64,000 nt of DNA, taken from positions 3,358 to 67,357 of the forward strand of contig CAWBME010000009.1 in assembly GCA_963789825.1 (NCBI GenBank). The letters run 5' to 3'. The position numbers were made by a program, and so were the translations under genes. Under the pieces are notes generated by a model, which saw nothing but the letters and a program-made list of their open reading frames with translations, did not search any database and was not told the origin of the DNA. This document shows, piece after piece, positions 46,712 to 55,695 of the stretch. This DNA is from PFL42 sp963789825 (GTDB lineage: Bacteria; Chloroflexota; Anaerolineae; Anaerolineales; E44-bin32). Position 1 is the first letter of the stretch; every line of letters begins with the position of its first letter.

Positions 46712-47797
46712 TCAGTCCACGCTGGTGCCGCCGTTGCGCAGCACGGCCGTCACGCTCGAATCCCAGCGGTGCCAGTCGTCGAACTTGGCCTCGAGGATGC
46801 GCAGCCCCTCCCCAACCGGCTCCAGCCCCACCGACTGCATGTCGGCATCCACCATGATTCTCACCAGCTCGGGGAAGGTCACCCTGGGTGCCCACCCCAG
46901 TTGCCGGGCCGCCTTGGCGGCGTCGGCCTGCAGGAAGTCGACCTCCGTCGGGCGGAAGTAACGCGGATCGATCTCGACGTGGCGCTCCCACTCCAGCCCA
47001 GCATAGCCGAAGGCCTGCTGCACGAATTCGCGCGGCGTGTGCGATTCACCGGTTCCGAGCACGAAGTCCTCGGGCTGATCCTGCTGGAGCATGGCCCACA
47101 TCGCCGCCACGTACTCCGGCGCATACCCCCAGTCGCGGCGCGAATCCAGGTTCCCGAGGAACAGCTTGTGCTGCAGCCCGGCCTTGATGCGGGCAACTGC
47201 CCGCGTGATCTTGCGCGTGACGAAGGTCTCCCCCCGCCGGGGGCTCTCGTGGTTGAACAGGATCCCGTTGACGGCAAACTGGTCGTACGCCTGGCGATAG
47301 TTGACCGTCATCCAGTAGGCATACACCTTGGCGATGGCGTAGGGGCTGCGCGGCTCAAAGGGGGTCGTCTCGTTCTGCGGCGCCGCCGCCGAGCCGAACA
47401 TTTCGCTCGAGGAGGCCTGATAGAAACGCGTGCGCAGGCCGCTGCGGCGCACGGACTCCAGGATCCGGGTCGCCCCCAGACCGGTGACCTCGCCGGTGTA
47501 CTCCGGAATATCGAAGCTCACCTTCACATGCGACAGAGCGCCGAGGTGGTAGATCTCATCCGGTCGCACGTTGTAGATCAGGTTGGTCAGCTGCTCGGCG
47601 TTCGACAGCTCCCCGTAGTGCAGGAACAGACGCGCCGACGGGTCATGCGGGTCCTGATAGATGTGCTCGATCCGGCCGGTGTTGAAGGTGCTCGCTTTGC
47701 GGATCAGGCCATGCACTTCGTAGCCCTTGCTGACAAGGAACTCGGCCAGGTACGAGCCGTCCTGGCCGGTAATGCCGGTGACGAGCGCTTTCGGCAT
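46712..47797 (-). CDS. gmd: GDP-mannose 4,6-dehydratase
   Basis: A complete 361-residue enzyme. The coenzyme head VTGITGQDGSYLAEFL is at about residues 6-21, followed by YGELSNAEQL, EIYHLGALSHVKVSFDIPEYTG, the active-site QASSSEMFGS (E132) and SPYAIAKVYAYWM (Y153, K157), and FNHESPRRGETFVTRKITRA. These motifs are specific for Gmd, which makes GDP-4-keto-6-deoxymannose, the substrate of Fcl (37211-38189). A strong promoter and a palindromic operator lie just upstream, so the gene is separately controlled. The final residues (VTAVLRNGGTSVD) look like a natural end. Confidence 0.95.
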   Translation of the reverse strand: MPKALVTGITGQDGSYLAEFLVSKGYEVHGLIRKASTFNTGRIEHIYQDPHDPSARLFLHYGELSNAEQLTNLIYNVRPDEIYHLGALSHVKVSFDIPEYTGEVTGLGATRILESVRRSGLRTRFYQASSSEMFGSAAAPQNETTPFEPRSPYAIAKVYAYWMTVNYRQAYDQFAVNGILFNHESPRRGETFVTRKITRAVARIKAGLQHKLFLGNLDSRRDWGYAPEYVAAMWAMLQQDQPEDFVLGTGESHTPREFVQQAFGYAGLEWERHVEIDPRYFRPTEVDFLQADAAKAARQLGWAPRVTFPELVRIMVDADMQSVGLEPVGEGLRILEAKFDDWHRWDSSVTAVLRNGGTSVD

Positions 47798-47823
47798 GGC
47801 TCATCCTCTCTGTCTGCCGTCAA

Positions 47824-47840
47824 AATTCAAGGTTTGAATT
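47824..47840 (-). promoter_or_regulatory. Candidate operator palindrome before gmd
   Basis: A perfect inverted repeat AATTCAA-GGT-TTGAATT (7-3-7) overlaps the -10 box of the gmd promoter, 27-43 bases before the ATG. It differs from the repeat before the winged-helix regulator only in the seventh base of each arm and the 3-base centre, and has the same distance to the -10 box. Shared control by that regulator is inferred. Confidence 0.7.
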
Positions 47841-47865
47841 ATACGCTGTCGTCGCCGGCCGTCAA
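47838..47865 (-). promoter_or_regulatory. Sigma-70-type promoter for gmd
   Basis: TTGACG (47865-47860) and TATAAT (47843-47838) on the minus strand are 16 bases apart, with predicted transcription start near 47831. It overlaps the end of the upstream membrane gene, whose stop is at 47839-47841. The layout equals the promoter at 38764-38791. Confidence 0.78.
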
Positions 47866-49449
47866 GCGGGACCGGGCGCGGCGCAGATCACGCACGGTCC
47901 ACACCCCGAGAGACAGGGCGACGAAGGCCACGGCCACCGCCAGCGTGGGGACCAGGCTCAGTCGCGGGGTCTGATAGTAGCGGCCCACGTACCAGGTCAA
48001 CAGGCACAGCGTGACTCCCCCCATCAGCCACCCCACGCGCACCAGCCAGGGGCTGCCTCTGCGGCGCGCCTCCAGCCAGGCCCAGGCAGCGAAGACCGCC
48101 TGAGCAGCCAGGAACGCCGACCGGTAGCGCGGGTTATCCCATTGATCCCCCCCTCCCCAGTAGGCGGCGACGATCGTCGTCAGCAGGGTTACGATGGCCA
48201 GGAAGGGCACCCCGCGCTGGCGCCGGCCCTCCCTGGTCGCCGCCGCCAGCATTCCGTAGACGAGGGGGATGGATAGCAGGAACCAGCCAGCGGCTCGCCA
48301 CACGGCCACGGCGCGCATCAAGGGGATCGAGGTGTTGTCCGCCAGCGCCGCGGGCAGCAGGGGCTGGGTGACCCCGTAGAAGATGACCAGTCCCGGATGA
48401 GTCCAGTCCGGAGTTCGGTCGAAGATGGCTGCCACCCACCCCGAGCCCTGCTCCAGGCGCTCGATCTGGAAGCTGGGAACCATGGCGAGCCGCGAGCTGA
48501 GCACGGCCAGAAACGATCGGTCGCCGTCGACGGCGGTCGTCCGCCAGCCGCGCACGCTCAGGGCGCCTGCCACGAGGACGAGGACGAGGCCTCCTGCGAC
48601 GACGCCCCAACGCACCGCTCGCGAGACGTGTGCCTCCAGCAGGAGCCCCAGCCCCAGCGCGGCGAGGATCAGCACGGCGAACGGCGGCGAGACCATCAGG
48701 CCCAGAGCAATCCCGGCGACCAGGGCCACGAGCCCAGGCCGCCGCGCACCATGCCGCACGGCAGAATAGCCGAACAGCGCCATGGCCAGCGCGGCGGCGA
48801 TGTACGGCTCGCGCATCGGCACGGTGGCCAGCAAGACCGCCTCCGGGAACAGCGCCACGATCCAGGCCGCGATGCCCGCCGCGCGCTCCGAGAACTCCTG
48901 ACGACCGAACGCCCACGTGTACAGAATCGCCAGCACCGAAACGAACGCCGTCAGGCCGACCTGCAGCAAGGGCCGCGGAACGCTCCCGCTGGCGCCGGCA
49001 TACACCAAGCTCTCCAGAACCAGCAGCCCTCCATACTGATCGCTCCGGGTGGGGTCCAGCAATCCGGTGGTCAGCGGCAGGTCGGTGCGTGCGATCGCCC
49101 AGGCGTCTGTGTCCCGCTTGAATGCATCGTAGAAGAAGAAGCCCGCGTTGTGATAGCGGGTCTCGTAGCCATGCTCCGGCAGCGCTCGATACAGCACCGC
49201 CCCGCAGACCAGCCGCAGCAGTAGCCCCACCAGAAGCGCCGCCAGCAGCGCACGCGGCATCCCCTGCACCGCCCATGCGCCGGAGACGTGGCGCCAGGCT
49301 AGCGCCAACAGCAAGGTCCCCAGGCCGGTGATCAGAAGGTACCCGAGGGGAGCCCAGCCTTCGACCGCCAGCGGCGCCGCCAGACTCAGACCGAGCCCGC
49401 TCAACGCGGCCAGTGCCACCCATGGCAGCGCAACCTTGGCTCTAGCCAT
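47839..49449 (-). CDS. GT39/ArnT-like polytopic membrane glycosyltransferase
   Basis: 536 residues from the ATG at 49449 (MARAKVALPWVAL), which overlaps the upstream stop by eight bases. It is full of hydrophobic helices. Outer loops read YETRYHNAGFFFYDAFKRDTDAWAIARTD and RSDQYGGLLVLESLVYAG, and the segment LATVPMREPYIAAALAMALFGY contains PMREP, found in a group of bacterial membrane glycosyltransferases related to ArnT. The C-terminus is short and basic (LRRARSRLTAGDDSV). No indel is seen. The stop overlaps the promoter of gmd. Substrates are unknown. Confidence 0.75.
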   Translation of the reverse strand: MARAKVALPWVALAALSGLGLSLAAPLAVEGWAPLGYLLITGLGTLLLALAWRHVSGAWAVQGMPRALLAALLVGLLLRLVCGAVLYRALPEHGYETRYHNAGFFFYDAFKRDTDAWAIARTDLPLTTGLLDPTRSDQYGGLLVLESLVYAGASGSVPRPLLQVGLTAFVSVLAILYTWAFGRQEFSERAAGIAAWIVALFPEAVLLATVPMREPYIAAALAMALFGYSAVRHGARRPGLVALVAGIALGLMVSPPFAVLILAALGLGLLLEAHVSRAVRWGVVAGGLVLVLVAGALSVRGWRTTAVDGDRSFLAVLSSRLAMVPSFQIERLEQGSGWVAAIFDRTPDWTHPGLVIFYGVTQPLLPAALADNTSIPLMRAVAVWRAAGWFLLSIPLVYGMLAAATREGRRQRGVPFLAIVTLLTTIVAAYWGGGDQWDNPRYRSAFLAAQAVFAAWAWLEARRRGSPWLVRVGWLMGGVTLCLLTWYVGRYYQTPRLSLVPTLAVAVAFVALSLGVWTVRDLRRARSRLTAGDDSV

Positions 49450-50843
49450 GGGTTGGCTCTCTCTCGGCAGCTCGATGGGCAAAGTAGGCCTCTGCGGTCA
49501 GCACAACCACCACCACCACGACCATTTGCAAGGGTACCAGAAACCTCGGGTTGTCCCCGTGATCGAGCAGCGTTTGTACGACAGAGACCACCAGCACCAT
49601 CGCCGCGCCAGCGAGCGTTGTGGTGTGGGCTGCCAGCGCGCGGCGCACACGCCGCAAGAACAGGCCGGCCAGGCAGAGCGCCAGGAAGGCCAGGTTGGTG
49701 CCAGCCAGCAGCAGGCGAGTGAGGTTTGCATAGGCGGGCAGCGCCGTCTCGAGCCAAGCGGGTGACACCAGCTGCAGATCCCAGTAGATCGGCGCCTTCC
49801 AGAAGGCCACCCAACCCTCCGCCGCGCTGCGCGCGTACAGATCCGGATGCTGGCGGATCAGCCAGAGCGAGAGGCGTTGCATCTCGCGCGACAAGTCGTA
49901 GAAGCCGAGACCCGAGGCGCGGGAGATCTCCGGGATGGCGTCCCAGATGGCATTGGTCTGCGTTCCGCGCGCCGCGAGCTGCGCTTGGCGGTAGCGGAGG
50001 TAGGTGTCGCGGATCGGCGCCGCCTCGTCCGGGAGATACTCGAAGAAGGCGCCGGTGTGCTGGACCAGGCTGTATCCCCCCATCACCGTGGGCGAGAGCA
50101 TGCCGTACTTGCTGTCGATGAACGCCAGCCAGCCTCCCAGAGAGGACGATCGGCGCCAGGGCGAAGGCCGCGCTGCGCGCCCAGCGCTCACGGCCGACGC
50201 CCGAGCACCACACGAAGGGCAGCAGCACGGCAGGCAGCACGAAGAAGAGCGGCCGCGCCAGCGCCGCCAGGCTCGCTGAGAGCCCGAGCAGCCCGGCGGC
50301 GACCGCCGCCGAGCGGCCTTTCGTCGATCGTTCGAGAGCGGCAAGACAGACCAGGCAACCGGTAATGAAGAAGGTGGTCAGGGTCTCCGTGAGCAGGGCG
50401 GCTTCGAAGAACAGCAGGCCAGGCAGGAGCGAGTAGGCCGCGGCAACGCCTGCGGCCAGGCGCGGTCTGCCGGTCAGGCTCCAGCACACCCAGTAGATCC
50501 CCAGCGTGATCAGCAGCCCGAGGACCATCTGGCCGAGCCACACCTGCTGCGGATCGCCGCGCACGAGAGCCAGGAAGACGGGATAGCCAGGCGTGCGCGT
50601 TCCATCGTAGGCCCGCAGCGAGCCCCCGGCCACCACCTGCGCCAGGCGAAGGTAGGCGGCTGTGTCCCCGAAGGAAGCCGGCTGGTAGACCAGCCAAAAT
50701 GCCAGCCGGATCACCCCGGCCAACGCCAGCACGCCCCCGCCCCACTGGACTTCGGGGCGTGCCCACACCGACCGTTCCGGGACCTGAGGCACGCTGCCTG
50801 AGCCAGCATTCCACTCACTGCGATCAGCGGGCGGTGCGCTCAT
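49442..50843 (-). CDS. GT39/ArnT-like membrane glycosyltransferase (frameshifted)
   Basis: From the ATG at 50843 (MSAPPADRSEW) the first helix is followed by the loop PASFGDTAAYLRLAQVVAGGSLRAYDGTRTPGYPVFLAL, with the D-x-x-x-Y and R-x-P-G-Y-P pattern of GT39-like enzymes. FEAALLTETLTTFFITG follows, the ALLTE loop seen in the same family. A break near 50150 leads to FIDSKYGMLSPTVMGGYSLVQHTGAFFEYLPDEAAPIRDTYL, a soluble outer segment, and more helices. The ATG overlaps the GT4 stop (ATGA). Because of an indel in that upstream gene, an apparent 878-residue fusion appears, which I reject. Confidence 0.75.
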
Positions 50844-51968
50844 GGGGCAAGGCCGTCCAATGCCCTGCGGCAGCGCGCCTCCCAGCTGTACTGCAGCGAA
50901 TCCGCCTGCGCCCGCGCCGCCACGCCTTCGTATTTCGCAGGGGTGGCTCAGCACATCGGCCAGCGCCGCGTCCCACGCCGATACGTCTTCCGGGGGCAGC
51001 AGGACAGCGTTGTGCTCACCCAGCACCTCGCGCAAGGTAGGGAGATCGCTCGAAAGGATCACCCGCCCCGCGGCAAGGTACTCGAATAGCTTCATCGGAC
51101 TGTAAAACGTCGACAGGTCGCCCTGGCGCAGGTACACGTTGCGTTCGTAGGGCATCAGCAGCATCTCGCTGGCCGCATGCACCAACGGCAGGTCCAGGTT
51201 GGCGACGTAGCCGAGCAGCCGGGTGTTCTCGACGCCGAGGGCGGCGAGCGCGGCGCGCCAGGCGTCCACCGACGCCGGGTCGCCGCCGGCCCAAACAAAC
51301 TGGATCTCGGGATGGCGGCGAGCGAGCTCCACCAGTAGATCGAGCCCGCGCCCTTGATACAGCTGGCCGGTGTAGGAGGCGGTGAAGCCCTCAGGCCAGC
51401 CGAGCTGCCGGCGCGCCTCCGCCGGCTTGGGCAACCCGGCATAGCGCTGCAGGTCGGCGCCGTTCGGGGCGACGATGGCGAATGGCGGCTCGAGGTGCAG
51501 GCGCTGCTGCTCACCCAGCCAGCGCTGCAGCGCATGGGTCGTCATCACCAGGCGGCGCGCGCCCCGCCCGTGGACGAAGGCGCGCAGCAGCCGAGGGCCA
51601 AGGCGGCCATGCGGCCGGTCGTGCAGGTCGAGCAGTGTCGGCCAGCCAAGCTGGGAGGCCAGCGCCGCCGCCTGCAGCGGCCGAACGTACAGCAGGTCAG
51701 CCTGCCAGCGGCGCGCAGCCAGCACGGCGGTGGCACAGAAATCGTAGTGGCGCAGTGCAGGCAGCGCCGGGAGCCACTCGATGGCGAACGCATGCTCCAC
51801 ACCGAACTGGCGCTTCAGGTCAAGCGGGGAGACTGCCGGGCGACGGCCAGGAACCCACAGCCGCACCTCGTGCCCGAGGCCGGTCAGGTTATCGCAGACC
51901 TTCATCACCTGTAGGGCGTTGGCGCGCAGCGAAGGAATGGGCGACGTTGCGAGGTAGGCGATGCGCAT
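50840..51968 (-). CDS. GT4 family glycosyltransferase (frameshifted near C-terminus)
   Basis: The start is the ATG at 51968: MRIAYLATSPIPSLRANALQVMKVCDNLTGLGHEV is the N-terminal acceptor domain. The C-terminal donor domain shows IVAPNGADLQRYAGLP, ASYTGQLYQGRGLDLLVELARRHPEIQFVWAGGDPASV, LLGYVANLDLPLVHAASEMLLMPYERNV and the EX7E-type segment SPMKLFEYLAAGRVILSSDLPTLREVL. A break near 50940 hides the end, which in the correct frame is AKYEGVAARAQADSLQYSWEARCRRALDGLAP with a stop at 50840. It belongs to the retaining GT-B enzymes. Sugar unknown. Confidence 0.83.
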
Positions 51969-51972
51969 GGGC

Positions 51973-53346
51973 TCACCCACCGGGCGCCGCCTCGCCCGAA
52001 GGCTGGCGGCGGATCGTGAGCAGCGCCTTGCCGGCATTGACCACCGAGGTGCCGGCGAAATAGGCAGAGAGAACGGCGGCCATGGCCAGTGCCCCGCCGG
52101 CGGGGACCAGGGCCAGCGTGACGCCGATCTTCAGCACCGCCGCCACCAGGTTGACCAGGGTGGTGAAGCCGGGGAAGCCCAGCGCCAGCAGCGTGCGGCG
52201 AGCCCAGTACAGCGTGTTGGCGGCAAAGGCGCCCACCAGGAGCACCAGCAGCACATTGTAGGTCGTCGGCAGGAACTCCGGGCCCCACAGCACGCTGATC
52301 AGCTGCTCGCCGAAGATCACCAGCAGCAGCGAGGCCGTCAACGTGTAGCCGGCAGCCAGCGCGCTCCCGCTGCGCAGCAGGTAACGCACATTCGCCCACT
52401 GGCGCGTGGCGACTTCTCGGGCGACTTCGCGGTAGGTGGGATTGATCAGCGAATCAACCGGGATCAGCAGCAGGTTCAGGATCGCCATAGCGAGCTTGTA
52501 GTAGCCCGCCTGGGTGGGAGTGCTCAGTGCACTCAACCAGAGCAGCTCACTGTCATGGGTGATCAGGTCCAGCGTTCCATTCAGGTTGGTGTTGACCGCG
52601 AAACCGGTCATCTCCTTGCGCTGTGGGCGAAGCACGGCCAGCGGCACGCGCCACCAGCCTGCTCCCCACAACTTCCGCGCCTGGACGAGCGCCGCCGCCG
52701 TGAGCCCCAGGGCCGCCACCACCTTGCCCACCAGGTACGCGGCGAGCACTGCCGGGAGCCCCAGCGTGGCCGTGTACGCCCCGGCCACCAGCAGCAGCGT
52801 CAGTCCGCTCTGCACCAGGTTGAAAGCGGCGATCAGACGGAACTGATTGGCAACGGCGAGCAGCCCCTGGGCGCTCTCGGCGATCAAGTTGAAGAGCACA
52901 ACCAGGCCGTAGGCCATGATCAGGGGGGCGGCTTCCGGAGCGTGGATGAAGACGTCGGCCGCCAGCGGCGCCAGCAGGACGATCAGGATGAAGGCCAACA
53001 CCGAGCTGGCGGCCTCGGTGATGCCGGCCGCCTTGAAGGTGGCGCTGGCCAGCCTGGTATCGCCGCGCGCTTGCTGCCCTCCGGCGAATTTCACGACCAC
53101 CTCGCTCATGCGGAACGAGGTCAGCCGGTTGACTACGGTGACAAACTGAATGACCGTTCCCAGTACGCCGAAGCCGGTCACCCCCAGCAGCCGGGCGGCC
53201 AGGATGCTTTGCACCATGCTCAGCCCGGCAGCCAGCGTGCTCGAGCTGAGCAGGTATCCCGAATTCTGCGCCACGCGGCGCAGCAGGGGATTCCTCAGCG
53301 ACTTCGCCGAAAGAAGCCGATGGAGAGGGGAAGGCCGATGCGGCAT
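51973..53346 (-). CDS. Wzx/MATE-like polysaccharide flippase
   Basis: About 457 residues from the ATG at 53346 (MPHRPSPLHRLLSAK). The N-terminal segment SGYLLSSSTLAAGLSMVQSILAARLLGVTGFGVLGTVIQFV is typical of the PST/Wzx family, and further helices run throughout (VFIHAPEAAPLIMAYGLVVLFNLIAESAQGLL; LLVLLVGAFAANTLYWARRTLLALG). It should move undecaprenyl-linked oligosaccharide units across the membrane. Its presence beside Wzm/Wzt suggests a second export route in the locus. An upstream in-frame ATG at 53427 is rejected because it would start inside the neighbouring gene. No frameshift seen. Confidence 0.87.
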   Translation of the reverse strand: MPHRPSPLHRLLSAKSLRNPLLRRVAQNSGYLLSSSTLAAGLSMVQSILAARLLGVTGFGVLGTVIQFVTVVNRLTSFRMSEVVVKFAGGQQARGDTRLASATFKAAGITEAASSVLAFILIVLLAPLAADVFIHAPEAAPLIMAYGLVVLFNLIAESAQGLLAVANQFRLIAAFNLVQSGLTLLLVAGAYTATLGLPAVLAAYLVGKVVAALGLTAAALVQARKLWGAGWWRVPLAVLRPQRKEMTGFAVNTNLNGTLDLITHDSELLWLSALSTPTQAGYYKLAMAILNLLLIPVDSLINPTYREVAREVATRQWANVRYLLRSGSALAAGYTLTASLLLVIFGEQLISVLWGPEFLPTTYNVLLVLLVGAFAANTLYWARRTLLALGFPGFTTLVNLVAAVLKIGVTLALVPAGGALAMAAVLSAYFAGTSVVNAGKALLTIRRQPSGEAAPGG

Positions 53347-53353
53347 GGAGGGA

Positions 53354-54331
53354 TCAATCGGAGGTGGGGATGGTCCGAGCCCAGTCGCGCTCCTGACGAT
53401 ACCAATCGACGCAGGCCGACAGCCCATCCTCCAGCGAGGTCGAGGGACGCCAGTCCAGCAGCTGCTGCGCCCGCTCGATGTTCGCCCAGGTGGCGCGCAC
53501 GTCGCCCGGCGCCGCCGGCTGCAGAAGCACCTCGGCCTTGCGACCGATCATCGCCTCGAGCAGGCTCAGCACCTGGCCCAGCGCGGTCGGGCGGTCGCTT
53601 CCCAGGTTGATCACTTGGTAGCCGGTCGGCCGAAGCGCGGCGATCGTCCCCTCGGCGATGTCCTGGACGTAGGTGAAATCCCGCTCCTGCTTTCCATCGC
53701 CGAAGATCACCACCGGCATGCCCTCGTGGATCCACTGCACGAAGCGGAAGATGACCATGTCCGGCCGACCGGCCGGGCCGAACACAGTGAAGTAGCGCAG
53801 GATCGTCACATTCAGGCCGAACAGGTGATGATAGGAATGGCACAGCAGCTCCGCCGCACCCTTGCTGGCGGCGTACGGCGAGAGCGGTCGGCTGATGTCG
53901 GCGTCCTCGCGGAAGGGGCGCGGGTTGTGGGCGCCGTACAGGCTCGAGGTCGACGCCTGAACCAACTTGGGTACCTCACGCCGTTTGCACAGCTCAAGCA
54001 CGTTGAGCGCGCCGACCAGATTGGCGCGGGCGTAGGCCATCGGGTCGCGCATGCTCGGCCGCACCCCTGCCCGCGCGGCGAGGTTCAGCACAGCCTCGTA
54101 AGGCTGACTCCCCCAGGCCCGCTCCAGGTTCTCGGGATCGGAAATGTCCGCCCGCTCGAACGTGAAGCCCGGCTGCAGGGACAGCCGCTCCAGTCGCCAC
54201 GTCTTCAGTCGCGGATCATAGGCGTCGTTCAAGTTGTCCAGGCCGACAACCTGGTGCCCCTGCTGCAGCAGCCCCTGCGCCACAACCGAGCCGATAAACC
54301 CGGCGGCGCCGGTGACCAGATAGCGAGCCAT
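53354..54331 (-). CDS. UDP-glucuronate 4-epimerase-like NAD-dependent epimerase
   Basis: 325 residues from the ATG at 54331. The N-terminus YLVTGAAGFIGSVVAQGLLQQGHQVVGLDNLNDAYDPRLKTWRLERL is typical of UDP-glucuronate 4-epimerases (CapI/GAE). Further motifs are LNLAARAGVRPSM, KLVQASTSSLYG, the catalytic YAASKGAAELLCHSYHHLFG, LRYFTVFGPAGRPDM and FGDGKQERDFTYVQDIAEG. Its ATG overlaps the dehydrogenase stop in TGATGG, which makes two separate genes. With the dehydrogenase it would give acidic UDP-sugars such as UDP-galacturonate or a UDP-HexNAcA. Exact substrate is inferred. Confidence 0.85.
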   Translation of the reverse strand: MARYLVTGAAGFIGSVVAQGLLQQGHQVVGLDNLNDAYDPRLKTWRLERLSLQPGFTFERADISDPENLERAWGSQPYEAVLNLAARAGVRPSMRDPMAYARANLVGALNVLELCKRREVPKLVQASTSSLYGAHNPRPFREDADISRPLSPYAASKGAAELLCHSYHHLFGLNVTILRYFTVFGPAGRPDMVIFRFVQWIHEGMPVVIFGDGKQERDFTYVQDIAEGTIAALRPTGYQVINLGSDRPTALGQVLSLLEAMIGRKAEVLLQPAAPGDVRATWANIERAQQLLDWRPSTSLEDGLSACVDWYRQERDWARTIPTSD

Positions 54332-55670
54332 CAGAGCTTGACCACACGCGCGGTAGGCCGAGGGCACACCGCGCATCGCATTGCGCGTATCGAAGATCAG
54401 GCGCGCCCAACCTCCCAAGGCAGCGTAGTCCACGGCGGCGTGGTCCGTGACGATCACCACGCAGTCGGCGCGGCGGGCCTCGGCCTCAAGCGATTCCACC
54501 GAGTGCATCCCCCAGCCTTCGTGCTCGATACTGGCGACGTGTGGATCGTAGTAGCTGACCACGGCGCCCTTCTCGCGCAGCAGACCGAGGATGTCGAGCG
54601 CCGGCGACTCGCGGATGTCCGAGATATTGGGCTTGTAGGCCGCTCCGAGCACCAGCACCCTGGCCCCGGTCAGCGCCTTGCCCTCCTGGTTGAGCAGGTC
54701 CTGCACGCGCTGCACGACAACGCGCGGCATATTGGTGTTGATTTCGCTGGCAAGCTCGATGATGCGGGCGGTGTACTTGACGCTCTTGAGCTTCCACGAG
54801 AGATACAGCGGATCGATCGGGATGCAGTGCCCACCCAGCCCCGGGCCCGGCGTGAACTTCATGAAGCCGAACGGCTTGGTGGCGGCAGCCTCGATCACCT
54901 CCCAAACGTCGATCCCCAACCGCTCGCACATCAGCGCCATCTCATTGACCATGGCGATGTTGACGGCGCGGAAGGTGTTCTCCAGCAGCTTGGTCATCTC
55001 GGCCACTTCGGCCGACGAGACCGGCACCACCGCCTTCATCGCCTGGCGGTACATCGCCGCCGCCACCTGCGAGCAAGCCGGCGTGATCCCGCCGATCACC
55101 TTGGGCGTGTTCTCGGTGGTCCAGTCCTTGCGCCCGGGGTCGACCCGCTCGGGCGAGAACGCCAGGAACAGGTCCTCCCCGACGTGCAGCCCAGTGGACT
55201 GCAGTTCAGGCAGCAGCACTTCGCGGGTGGTCCCGGGGTAGGTGGTGGATTCCAGGATCACAACCATCTCCCGATGCAGGGCCGTGCGCAGCATTTGAGT
55301 GGCTGAGATGATGAACGACAGGTCAGGGTCGCCGGTCTTGCGCAGCGGGGTGGGCACGCAGATGCTCACCCCGTCCGCCTGCTGGAGGGCGGCCACTTCG
55401 CTCGTGGCACGCAGCCGGCCGCTCTCAACCAGCGGCCGCAGGCGCTCGGAGGGAATGTCCTCGATGTAGGATTCAGCCGCGCAGGACGGCGGCGACCTTC
55501 TCCCCGTCCAGGTCCAGCCCAACGACTTGCAGCCCGCTCTCCGCCAGCGCCACCGCCAGCGGCAGGCCGACGTATCCCAGGCCGACGACCCCTACGGTCG
55601 CCTGCTTGCGCTCGAAGCGCTCGATCAGCCGTTGCGCGGCGGGTGGCAAGGCAGAGGGTTGCTCAGACAT
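54331..55670 (-). CDS. UDP-sugar 6-dehydrogenase, WbpA/UDP-HexNAc type (frameshifted)
   Basis: From the ATG at 55670 (MSEQPSALPP) the coenzyme motif GVVGLGYVGLPLAVALAESG is at about residues 27-46. An indel near 55480 changes frame before SYIEDIPSERLR. Then ESTTYPGTTREVLLP, AFSPERVDPG, TKLLENTFRAVNIAMVNE, KPFGFMKFTPGPGLGGHCIPIDPLYLSW with the catalytic Cys, and GAAYKPNISDIRESPALDIL. A second indel near 54350 hides the native end ARVVKL and its stop at 54331. The G-H-C-I-P-I-D-P and SYIEDI elements match the WbpA/TviB-type UDP-N-acetylhexosamine dehydrogenases more than UDP-glucose ones. Product: an acidic UDP-sugar. Confidence 0.83.
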
Positions 55671-55695
55671 CCAGAGTCCTCTCGAAGGTGGGCGG

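Noticed and set aside
49401..52037. 878-residue GT4-GT39 fusion protein
   Set aside because: A frameshift near 50940 removes the native stop; the correct frame ends ALDGLAP with TGA overlapping the next ATG.
53354..55522. 722-residue dehydrogenase-epimerase fusion
   Set aside because: The native dehydrogenase end ARVVKL and its stop are present in another frame and overlap the epimerase ATG.
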